7,557 bases of DNA from CAYRPN01 sp964426135 (GCA_964426135.1 CAYRPN010000194.1:1-7557); one strand, 5' to 3'. Numbered from the stretch's first letter, positions 1 to 5,699 are shown. Made by a program: numbers and translations. Notes: generated by a model not told the origin, from the sequence alone.

Positions 1-1434
1 GCTCCTTGCGCACCCATTTACACTAAAATTGCCCACAGAGAAGTCGGAAGGACCGGGCGAACCCATCGGATCTGGCTTTGGATTCTTGCGGCGTGCTCCG
101 CGGCTGGCCTCACCCTGATTGGTGTCGTTCTCGCTCTAACCGTTAAGGGTTGCGGTTTGTACAAGGATCTTGAGAAGAAGGAAGCCGAGATTCACGATCG
201 CATCGGCGCGCTTGATAGGGAGGTAGGTGAGAAGTTGTCCGCTGCATCTACGAAATTGGCGAGTCGTCTTGAGACAGATGCTTTGGTTCGCGACAGCATT
301 CGCGCGGCTATGGACAATGTGTCCAGCAATCTGAAAGAGGATATTCGAGCTAGCGACTTCCTAAAAGTCAGTGCGCTGATTGCTGAGGTGAAACTGTTTC
401 TGGACCAGAAGTCGCACCCGCACGGCAACATCGCCTTCGAGACTGTTCACCCGTTCGATGTGCAGTTGCTCCAGTACCAGTTGGATAGCCTGGTGTTGCC
501 CTATGAACGAGACCTGATCGCTGGCAGGCTTAAGCCCGAACGACTGCGGGCAATTATGCTGTTGCTTCGGGGCTTGCTGGAAAGAGCCAAGGGAACCGAC
601 CATAATGCCCGGCGACTCTTCGAGTTGGCGATCGAGTTAGATTCCAAATTGCCTGATGCGTACGTCCTGTTAGCTCTCATGTATTGGTCAAAAGTCACTC
701 TCATTCCGGGTGGTTCTGTAGCCGCCGAAGGGTGGGGGACAGTTAAGGATCTGGAGAAGGAGATCGACAGTTTGCTGACCACGGCGCTCACTCTCCCCGC
801 GGCAGATGCGTCTTTGACACTCAGGAGGGCGCGGCCGTTCGCCGCCGAATTCAGCAAGAATTACCGAGACATGGAGCGCGAGGCGGACGCTCTGATCGAA
901 CAGGAATCATCTCATTTTGGATTTGTAGACCCTCGTCTACATGCTTACAAGGCACGGGCGATATGGCTGCAAACTCAGATAGACGGAAACCAAGCAAGAC
1001 GGCTCGATGCCGCACATTCGTTTATGACTGCATGGCAGAAGGACAAGGAGTATTTCGCTGCGCTCAATAACGCGATCTGGTATTCCACACACGCGACCAA
1101 CGAAGAGGAAGACATTTTGTTTGTTCCCACCGGCGATGCCGCGAAACCTTACGAGAAGTTGTTGAACTCACTTCCGTACATGCTGGACCTGTTTCGGCGC
1201 CATCTGTGGGTAGAACATTATCCTGAATTGTTAAACACGGCTGCCGAGGGATATGCCGCACTGGCGCAGGTAAGTGCCGAGTATCGAGAACTGGCGCGAG
1301 AATTGGCCCAGAAGTCGGTCAGACTCGGCCGGTCCCTTCATAAACCTCCGAAGCTAATCAATGCACTTGAGGAACGCAAGAAACTAATTGAGAAGAAATG
1401 CTTAGAGGCCGAAAAAGGTAAGGCGACCCCCTAG
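1..1434 (+). CDS. Membrane-anchored coiled-coil/TPR-like protein, 5'-truncated by the window
   Basis: The frame is open from the first base of the window to the TAG at 1432-1434, giving 477 residues. The first recognised start codon in the frame is a TTG at 157, with no good ribosome binding site. The codons before it encode a clear transmembrane helix (about residues 24-48, from IWLWILAACS to VVLALTV) preceded by several Arg/His and followed by KGCG. I therefore infer that the real start lies outside the window and that TTG 157 is not the start. The basic N-side predicts N-in topology with the rest outside the cytoplasm. Residues about 53-120 are charged and heptad-like, probably a coiled coil. 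Residues about 182-230 (LLLRGLLERAKG, then ARRLFELAIELDSKLPDAYVLLALMYW) resemble a TPR hairpin pair. The remainder is helical. I do not recognise the family; a scaffold or interaction role is only a guess. GC looks lower than in the dehydrogenase genes. Confidence 0.75.
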   Translation, partial: APCAPIYTKIAHREVGRTGRTHRIWLWILAACSAAGLTLIGVVLALTVKGCGLYKDLEKKEAEIHDRIGALDREVGEKLSAASTKLASRLETDALVRDSIRAAMDNVSSNLKEDIRASDFLKVSALIAEVKLFLDQKSHPHGNIAFETVHPFDVQLLQYQLDSLVLPYERDLIAGRLKPERLRAIMLLLRGLLERAKGTDHNARRLFELAIELDSKLPDAYVLLALMYWSKVTLIPGGSVAAEGWGTVKDLEKEIDSLLTTALTLPAADASLTLRRARPFAAEFSKNYRDMEREADALIEQESSHFGFVDPRLHAYKARAIWLQTQIDGNQARRLDAAHSFMTAWQKDKEYFAALNNAIWYSTHATNEEEDILFVPTGDAAKPYEKLLNSLPYMLDLFRRHLWVEHYPELLNTAAEGYAALAQVSAEYRELARELAQKSVRLGRSLHKPPKLINALEERKKLIEKKCLEAEKGKATP

Positions 1435-1464
1435 TTCCGCCGCTCTTCTTTTTGCTGCGAGTTC

Positions 1465-1493
1465 TTGACTGGAACTCTGTTCAAAAGTATCAT
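1465..1493 (+). promoter_or_regulatory. Sigma70-type promoter
   Basis: TTGACT at 1465-1470 and TATCAT at 1488-1493 each match five of six consensus bases and are separated by exactly 17 bp. Transcription would start near 1500, leaving a leader of about 36 nt before the ATG at 1536, which has GGAG at 1524-1527. Nothing else in the window has so complete a promoter. Housekeeping sigma recognition is inferred from the consensus only. Confidence 0.6.
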
Positions 1494-1535
1494 TCTTGTA
1501 GGATCAGTTTCCCACTTATCGCTGGAGATCACCAC

Positions 1536-1625
1536 ATGAAACGCATCCTAGTCATCTCGATTGCAATTGCTTCGGCATTTCTCTTTGCCGCGCAGGCAGC
1601 ATTCGCTTTTGGGGCTAATCGTTGA
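1536..1625 (+). CDS. 29-aa signal-peptide-like mini-ORF
   Basis: ATG at 1536 follows GGAG with 8 nt spacing and lies behind a good promoter. The product begins MKRILVISIAIASAFLF and continues to AQAAFA-FGANR before TGA at 1623-1625: a basic n-region, a hydrophobic core and an A-x-A-like cleavage site, i.e. a complete Sec signal peptide with only about five residues after it. Further in-frame stops follow at once (TGA at 1629). It is either a real tiny membrane or secreted peptide, or the surviving start of a secreted protein whose body was lost when the adjacent rearranged DNA arrived. The decayed dehydrogenase copy begins only about 30 bp later, which favours the second reading. It is too short for family assignment. 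Confidence 0.45.
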   Translation: MKRILVISIAIASAFLFAAQAAFAFGANR

Positions 1626-1655
1626 GGATGAGTAGCAACCCAGTCGGCTCTCAGA

Positions 1656-1866
1656 TTGGGGCACCTCTTGCAACTCGCCCTTGTCAATTACTCATCCAAA
1701 CCTCACTCCGTCGAACTGCGCGAACTCCCCGATGCGACCATCGGGCAGGGCGTTGTGATGTGGGAAATCGCCGCGGTCGCGTGTGCGGTTCTAATCTGCA
1801 CATGTGGACCGGCGATCAGAGCCGGAAGGCAAACGCGTGCGCGGCTGCAAGGAAGGCAACGCATGA
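1656..1866 (+). pseudogene. Decayed copy of the 5' end of the Zn-type dehydrogenase
   Basis: This segment aligns with the leader and first ~86 codons of the intact dehydrogenase at 2543. Positions 1656-1829 match 2531-2705 with one single-base deletion (gtc-gcgtgtgcgg against gtgggcgtgtgcgg), and 1830-1866 match 2761-2798 after a 55-bp deletion of the equivalent of 2706-2760. The longest exact stretches include ctgcacatgtggaccggcga and cactccgtcgaact. The start codon equivalent is TTG (1668) in place of ATG, and both deletions break the frame, so no functional enzyme can be made. Read across frames it still shows VNYSSKPHSVELRELPDA, then CTCGPAI where the intact gene has LHMWTGDQ. By eye identity is roughly three-quarters, so the duplication is old or the copy came from a related paralogue. 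It lies on the far side of the SLATT-like gene from the intact copy. Confidence 0.85.
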
Positions 1867-1874
1867 AATAATTC

Positions 1875-1934
1875 TTACTTCGGCCGCTGCGGCGGTTTCG
1901 GGATGGGAAGCGGGGCGCCTTTGATGATGGCCAT
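1875..1934 (-). CDS. 19-aa proline-rich mini-ORF behind the SLATT-like gene
   Basis: On the minus strand an ATG at 1934 opens a 19-codon frame encoding MAIIKGAPLPIPKPPQRPK, ending in TAA at 1875-1877. It begins 17 nt after the TGA of the upstream two-TM gene and has CGGAG (complement of 1944-1948) 9 nt before the ATG, so it is placed for coupled translation. The product is basic and one-third proline. It is not in frame with the upstream gene, so it could also be a C-terminal tail cut off by a frameshift. It stops just before the decayed dehydrogenase copy. I know no family for it. Confidence 0.35.
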   Translation of the reverse strand: MAIIKGAPLPIPKPPQRPK

Positions 1935-1951
1935 CGTTGAATGCTCCGTTG

Positions 1952-2470
1952 TCACGGGTTGGAGGACTTCTCAATGCGGGGATTCAACTCTTCCGTCTGA
2001 ATCCTCATCGCCAGGCGTCGCGTCCGGAACCAGTCGTTCTGAATCCGAATCATCGCGTCGCGGTATCTGGCACGCAGGTCATTGTAGCTCTTGTTGAACG
2101 CATCGATGTCGAAATTGGGATTCATCGCCATATTCTGGCGGAACGTTTCCAGATCGAGCCGCAGGCCGGTGAAAAGCTGCTTCACTTCAACCCAGTCCTT
2201 CAGTTTCGCCGGCACGCTCAGCGAAGCGTGCAGAATGGAGAGGATCGACGCGATACCGGCGATGATGGACCAGACCAGCTTCCCATCCGCTGTTTCCCAC
2301 AGTGCCCACGCGGAGACGACCGATCCGGTGGCGGTGAGCGCGACCAGAATCTTGGTCACATCATCGATCGTTCGCCAGCGCGAGACGATCTTGTCGCCGA
2401 GCAACTCCTGGAGGTAGGACTCGTAGTACGTCACGAATGACTGATTCCACAGTTCATCTCGAGGATCCAT
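1952..2470 (-). CDS. SLATT-like two-TM membrane protein
   Basis: The product has 172 residues; ATG at 2470 has GGGAG (complement of 2477-2481) upstream at normal spacing. Order of parts: a short helical N-terminus ending in SRWRTIDDVTK; TM1 about residues 41-58 (ILVALTATGSVVSAWALW); a short loop with TADGK; TM2 about 66-84 (LVWSIIAGIASILSILHASL); then a long charged helical region with DWVEVKQLFTGLRLDLETF and a second helix with YNDLRARYRDAMIR. This plan of a tight 2-TM hairpin plus helical cytosolic tail is that of the SLATT families, which Aravind and colleagues predicted to be pore-forming effectors of nucleotide-activated conflict systems. Neither a nucleotide cyclase nor a SLOG or other sensor gene is adjacent, so it would be a solitary effector here. 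It lies opposite to its neighbours and between the two copies of the dehydrogenase 5' end. The family assignment is from pattern memory, not a search. Confidence 0.6.
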   Translation of the reverse strand: MDPRDELWNQSFVTYYESYLQELLGDKIVSRWRTIDDVTKILVALTATGSVVSAWALWETADGKLVWSIIAGIASILSILHASLSVPAKLKDWVEVKQLFTGLRLDLETFRQNMAMNPNFDIDAFNKSYNDLRARYRDAMIRIQNDWFRTRRLAMRIQTEELNPRIEKSSNP

Positions 2471-2529
2471 AGAATGCTCCCGATCGACAGTGGCTGCCCA
2501 TTGGCCGAATGATAACCCGATTACTGATT

Positions 2530-2542
2530 ATTGGATAGCCCC
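2530..2542 (+). promoter_or_regulatory. Leader motif attggatagcccc, copy 1
   Basis: The 13 bases attggatagcccc directly precede the ATG of the Zn-type dehydrogenase. The same 13-mer occurs at 4315-4327, one base before the SDR ATG. GGAT lies 6 nt from the ATG and could act as a weak Shine-Dalgarno, as no better one is present. The diverged form ttggggcacctc is found at the same place in the decayed copy (1656-1667). It is either a shared translation-initiation or control element, or a duplicated gene end. Confidence 0.5.
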
Positions 2543-3604
2543 ATGCAACCCGCCATCGTCAATTTCTCCTCCACTCCCCACTCCGTCGAACTCCGCGAAG
2601 TCCCCGATGCCGTCATCGGCGAGGACGACGTGCTGCTCGAAGTCGCCGCCGTGGGCGTGTGCGGCTCCGACCTGCACATGTGGACCGGCGATCAGAGCTG
2701 GAAGGTCGAGTACCCCATGGTGCTCGGCCACGAGTTCGGCGGCGTGATCCGGCAGGTCGGCAAGCGCGTGCGAGGCTGGAAGGAAGGCGATCGCGTGGTC
2801 AGCGAGACGCATGCGGTGATCGATCCCGACAGCCCGCTCACCCGGCAGGGCCTCTACAACCTCGACCCCAACCGCAAGGGTTTCGGCGCGGCGGTCAGCG
2901 GGGCGATGACGCGGCGGGTCTGCGTGCCAGCCCGCATCCTGCACCGCGTGCCGGATCATGTTTCCTTCGAGCAGGCGTCGCTGACCGAGCCTTGCTGCGT
3001 GGCGTACAACGCGGTGGTGATGAACAGCGTGATCCGACCGGGCGATCGCGTGCTGGTGCTGGGGCCGGGGCCGATCGGCGTGCTTTGCGCGGCGATCGCG
3101 AAGCTCAACGGCGCCCAGGTCGCGCTGGCCGGCCTGGAGCGCGACATCCCGCGCTTGAACATCGCGAAAAAATACGGCGTCGAAACGATCGTCGGCGACG
3201 CCACGCCGTGGTGCAAACATCAGCCGGGGGCCGACGGCTACGGCGTCGAAGGCGTCGTCGACGCGACCGGCGTCTCCGTCGCCCTCAAGACCGCGCTCGA
3301 TCTCGTGCGGCCCAACGGCTGGATCACGAAGGTCGGCTGGGGCCCGCAGCCGGTGAACTTCTCGCTCGATCCGCTGGTGCAGAAAAACATCCGACTGCAA
3401 GGCAGCTTCAGCCACAACTGGCCCATCTGGGAACGCATCATCGCCCTGATGGCGTCCGGCCAGCTCGACGTGCGCCCGATCATCGGCGGCGTCTGGCCGC
3501 TGGAGCAGTGGCGCGACGCGTTCGAGACGATGCACAGCGGGAAGATTGTGAAAGCGGTGCTGAAGCCGGCGATGAGCGGAGCGGGTGAGTGGACGTCGCC
3601 GTGA
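2543..3604 (+). CDS. Zn-type medium-chain alcohol/polyol dehydrogenase
   Basis: The product has 353 residues, normal for the MDR superfamily (threonine/sorbitol dehydrogenase-like branch), which oxidises a secondary alcohol with NAD(P)+ in the cytosol. I chose ATG 2543 over TTG 2531 because MQPAIVNFSS starts the conserved GroES-like fold and aligns with the decayed copy. Catalytic-zinc ligands are in place: C40 in VGVCGSD, H63-E64 in GHEFGG, and E149 in TEPCCVAYN. The Rossmann motif is GPGPIG at 174-179, and VDATG follows. The lobe at about 88-127 that normally carries four structural-zinc cysteines instead reads ETHAVIDPDSPLTRQG, then YNLDPNRKGFG, with none of the four, so only one zinc is expected. 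A broken second copy of its 5' end lies at 1656-1866. The substrate cannot be told from sequence; a sugar, sugar acid or polyol is likely from the neighbouring oxidoreductases. No strong Shine-Dalgarno is present. Confidence 0.92.
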   Translation: MQPAIVNFSSTPHSVELREVPDAVIGEDDVLLEVAAVGVCGSDLHMWTGDQSWKVEYPMVLGHEFGGVIRQVGKRVRGWKEGDRVVSETHAVIDPDSPLTRQGLYNLDPNRKGFGAAVSGAMTRRVCVPARILHRVPDHVSFEQASLTEPCCVAYNAVVMNSVIRPGDRVLVLGPGPIGVLCAAIAKLNGAQVALAGLERDIPRLNIAKKYGVETIVGDATPWCKHQPGADGYGVEGVVDATGVSVALKTALDLVRPNGWITKVGWGPQPVNFSLDPLVQKNIRLQGSFSHNWPIWERIIALMASGQLDVRPIIGGVWPLEQWRDAFETMHSGKIVKAVLKPAMSGAGEWTSP

Positions 3605-3661
3605 GTTTTCATGCGCGCCAAGATTGCCAAGGACTATTCGAGAGAAGTGCGACGGAGACCT

Positions 3662-4216
3662 TCATCGTGGCGGACGTGCGCCCTGTTGTTTATGCCGTAA
3701 CTCGACTAATTGTTTCCATAGATCGAAGTCATGCGGATCAAGTGGGTCGAAGTCTGGTCGAATCGCTTCTTGTAAATCCTTTAACTGCTGGGGCGCTAAT
3801 TCCCATTTCACAACTTCAGGATATTCCAATAGATACCAGAGCAAGAAACATTCACGTTCAGGCGTCGATGCCAAGTTGAGAGCATTAGCATGAAAGCATG
3901 CCTCGAAGAGCATCATATGGGTTTGCACAGGAGAAAAATCCAACTGACCATTTGGCTCCGGGTCTTTGTCAGCGTGCTTGAAAAAATTCTGGGCCTTTCG
4001 CACTGCTCGCAAGAATTCGGCCTGACGAGATTCCACAATGTAATCGATGATACGAGGACGATTCATGCTGCCCAAGATGTCATGCAGAATGACCGCTGCT
4101 GCTGCGGCCAGAGTATGAACCGACACCAAATCTCGCTTCTCAAATAGAAGCGAGATCGCAGTATCCAATTGCCTTGTTGCTGCATCAATCTTCCGGATCG
4201 GGATACGTGGTTCCAT
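3662..4216 (-). CDS. Conserved-looking hypothetical protein with NFFKHADKDP motif
   Basis: The product has 184 residues, from ATG at 4216 to TGA at 3662-3664, with no clear Shine-Dalgarno. It is predicted soluble and almost wholly helical: IDAATRQLDTAISLLFEKRDLVS (about 10-32), an Ala-rich HTLAAAAAVILHDIL (34-48), the polar motif NFFKHADKDP (77-86), and a second helical half with LFEACFHANALNL and LWYLLEYPEV. I have the impression of a widespread uncharacterised bacterial family with an 'LD.AI...VSIHTLAAAA...NFFKHADRDP' pattern, but I cannot name it or assign a function. Helical content and the polar N..KH motif loosely recall HEPN-like folds, but the standard R-x4-6-H is not present. It is convergent with the dehydrogenase (57 bp between stop codons) and divergent from the SDR. 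GC is clearly lower than its neighbours: 29 of 60 bases in 3721-3780 against 45 of 60 in 2881-2940, suggesting separate origin. Confidence 0.75.
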   Translation of the reverse strand: MEPRIPIRKIDAATRQLDTAISLLFEKRDLVSVHTLAAAAAVILHDILGSMNRPRIIDYIVESRQAEFLRAVRKAQNFFKHADKDPEPNGQLDFSPVQTHMMLFEACFHANALNLASTPERECFLLWYLLEYPEVVKWELAPQQLKDLQEAIRPDFDPLDPHDFDLWKQLVELRHKQQGARPPR

Positions 4217-4314
4217 TGGTGCTTATCATAGGCCAGCGTTACTAGGTTAGAACCTCAAGAATCTCCAAGGGAAAGTGACGGCGAAAAAATGTCTGTCCTA
4301 CGGGCCAATAGTTG

Positions 4315-4327
4315 ATTGGATAGCCCC
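4315..4327 (+). promoter_or_regulatory. Leader motif attggatagcccc, copy 2
   Basis: This is an exact copy of the 13-mer at 2530-2542, here separated by one extra c from the SDR ATG at 4329. Both copies are preceded by a 'ttg' or 'tgatt' stretch but otherwise the upstream DNA differs, and the coding sequences downstream are unrelated. Its position against the start codon in two adjacent but non-homologous genes argues for common control or a copied gene end, not chance. Confidence 0.5.
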
Positions 4328-4328
4328 C

Positions 4329-5111
4329 ATGCGTCTCCAAAACAAAACCATCATCGTCACCGGCTCGACCACCGGCATCGGCAAGGCGATCGCCACGCGG
4401 TTTGTCGCGGAGGGGGCGAAGGTGCTGCTGCACGGGCGCGATGAAGCGCGCGGCAGGGAACAGTGCGCCAAGCTCGGCCCCGCCACGGTCCTGCACATCG
4501 ATGACCTGGGCGATCCCGCTTGTCCTCAGCGCATCGTTGACGCTTGCGCCAATGCATTCGGCCGGATCGACGGCATCGTCAACAACGCCGCGTACGTCAC
4601 CCGCAGCGACATCACCTCCACCGATGCCAGGCTCTTCGACGCGATCATGGCGGTGAATGTGCGGGCGCCGCTGCTGCTGGTCAAGGCCGCGCTGCCGTGG
4701 CTGGCGAAAGCGCAGGGCGCGGTGCTCAACATCGGCAGCGTCAACGCCCACGTTGGCGAGGGCAATCTGCTGGCGTATGCGGTGAGCAAGGGCGCGCTGC
4801 AGACGCTTTCGCGCAACTTCGGCGACTGGCTGCCGCGCACGCACGGCGTGCGGTGCAATCACTTCAACGTCGGCTGGACGCTCACGGAGAACGAGTACCA
4901 CTACAAGATCAAGGACGGCCTGCCGGCGGACTGGCCGGAGAAAGTGTCGAAGAAGATTCTGCCCACCGGTAAGCTGATGAAGCCGGAGACGATCGCGGCG
5001 CTGGCGGTGTTTTACCTCAGCGACGAAAGCCGGCCGATCAGCGCCTGCGCCATCGACGTGGAGCAGTACGCGGTGGGCGGGCATGTGCCGGAGGGGAAGA
5101 TGATAGAGTAG
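4329..5111 (+). CDS. Short-chain dehydrogenase/reductase (SDR)
   Basis: The product has 260 residues, typical of classical SDRs: cytosolic NAD(P)-dependent alcohol/ketone oxidoreductases. ATG 4329 is preferred over GTG 4275 because MRLQNKTIIVTG is the usual SDR start; the 18-residue extension is not typical. Visible motifs are TGSTTGIG (11-18), HGR (35-37, where R37 favours NADP(H)), NNAA (85-88), N110, catalytic S137 in IGSVNAH, and YAVSK (Y150, K154). The usual PG after the active site is replaced by NVGWTLTENEY, and the C-terminus is VFYLSDESRPISACAIDVEQYAVGG, a subgroup I associate with planctomycete-type catabolic SDRs. The last 17 codons plus stop are duplicated at 5647-5699. It shares the 13-bp leader with the Zn-type dehydrogenase, which suggests a common pathway such as sugar-acid oxidation. 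The substrate is unknown. Confidence 0.92.
   Translation: MRLQNKTIIVTGSTTGIGKAIATRFVAEGAKVLLHGRDEARGREQCAKLGPATVLHIDDLGDPACPQRIVDACANAFGRIDGIVNNAAYVTRSDITSTDARLFDAIMAVNVRAPLLLVKAALPWLAKAQGAVLNIGSVNAHVGEGNLLAYAVSKGALQTLSRNFGDWLPRTHGVRCNHFNVGWTLTENEYHYKIKDGLPADWPEKVSKKILPTGKLMKPETIAALAVFYLSDESRPISACAIDVEQYAVGGHVPEGKMIE
5059..5111 (+). repeat. 53-bp direct repeat, left copy (SDR 3' end)
   Basis: The final 53 bp of the SDR gene, up to and including its TAG, recur at 5647-5699 with 51 of 53 bases identical. Differences are c/t within gca[t/c]gtg and a/g within gat[a/g]gag. Similarity stops abruptly after the stop codon on the right and just before tggagcagtacg on the left. The two copies are 588 bp apart and bracket the 156-aa gene at 5139-5609. 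Confidence 0.9.
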
Positions 5112-5138
5112 ACCAGCAGACTCTGTCAGGAGGCAACA

Positions 5139-5609
5139 ATGGGTTACGAACTGTGGGTCTCGACGACCAATCAAACAAGGGCGAGGTTCAAGTTGGTGAG
5201 TTCCTTATTAAAAAAATGGGGAGTTGTTGCTAAGACTGACTCTCCTATCACGAGCGCGGACGGAGGACGCGCGGTGTGCTATTTCACGCTAGAGTTCGAC
5301 CCGCACGATACTGCACTGATCTACATCGATAAGCTGACGACTGGACTATGCGAGATGATTTTCGCGCTTATGAAAACTGGGATGTATTCCGTTTCCACCG
5401 CATCCACCAGTGGTGGCGTCTTGCTCTTCGCCAGCAAGTCACAGATGGGCATTCCAGCCGAATTCAGTCCAAGGCAGCTCGTGACCTCGGGAGAGGAGAT
5501 TAGAAAGCTGATCAGCCCCGGATTTGACGAAGCGAAGGCAATGCGACGGAAGGCGGATGAACGCAACCGCAAGCGGCGCGCGCAGCGACGGGGCAAGCGA
5601 ACACGTTGA
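5139..5609 (+). CDS. Hypothetical 156-aa protein with highly basic C-terminus
   Basis: ATG 5139 has a near-perfect Shine-Dalgarno, AGGAGG at 5128-5133, 5 nt upstream, the best in the window, and begins 27 bp after the SDR stop, so it could be cotranscribed with the SDR. The product starts MGYELWVSTTNQTRARFKLV. Residues about 1-110 look like a mixed alpha/beta domain (VCYFTLEFDPHD, ALIYIDKLTTGLCEMIFALMKTG, GVLLFASKS). Residues 133-156 (AKAMRRKADERNRKRRAQRR onward) are an Arg/Lys helix, as in nucleic-acid or acidic-surface binding tails. No signal peptide or TM helix is seen. I do not recognise the family. The gene lies exactly between the two copies of the SDR 3' end and part of it has lower GC (28 of 60 in 5341-5400), consistent with an inserted unit. 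Confidence 0.7.
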   Translation: MGYELWVSTTNQTRARFKLVSSLLKKWGVVAKTDSPITSADGGRAVCYFTLEFDPHDTALIYIDKLTTGLCEMIFALMKTGMYSVSTASTSGGVLLFASKSQMGIPAEFSPRQLVTSGEEIRKLISPGFDEAKAMRRKADERNRKRRAQRRGKRTR

Positions 5610-5646
5610 TCTCGTCGAGCGCTGTGCAAATACTCGGTGATCCCAA

Positions 5647-5699
5647 TGGAGCAGTACGCGGTGGGCGGGCACGTGCCGGAGGGGAAGATGATGGAGTAG
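5647..5699 (+). pseudogene. Duplicated 3'-terminal fragment of the SDR gene (right repeat)
   Basis: This copy encodes MEQYAVGGHVPEGKMME and a stop, matching the SDR C-terminus VEQYAVGGHVPEGKMIE. Bases upstream of it (5610-5646) are not SDR-like, so only the last 17 codons and the stop are present and it cannot encode an enzyme. At 51 of 53 identical bases it is either recent or maintained by gene conversion. The left copy is the genuine SDR end. It runs directly into the polypurine repeat. Confidence 0.88.

Noticed and set aside
1656..1871. 71-codon plus-strand frame read as a small gene
   Set aside because: It is a frameshifted remnant of the dehydrogenase 5' end; the downstream half is out of frame relative to the intact gene.
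2528..3535. Long minus-strand open frame opposite the Zn-type dehydrogenase
   Set aside because: It is a GC-rich shadow frame; the composition (His/Arg/Ala/Asp-rich) lacks any domain pattern while the plus strand has complete MDR motifs.
3959..4006. HEPN RNase motif in the helical protein
   Set aside because: The polar stretch RKAQNFFKH has R-x7-H, not the R-x4-6-H of HEPN nucleases, so I do not call it.
4242..5174. Long minus-strand open frame opposite the SDR
   Set aside because: Antisense shadow of a well-supported SDR; low-complexity Arg/Val/Asp-rich product with no motif.
5646..5699. 17-codon ORF starting ATG GAG CAG in the right repeat copy
   Set aside because: The ATG arises from the junction base next to the copied SDR tail; no Shine-Dalgarno, so translation is not supported.
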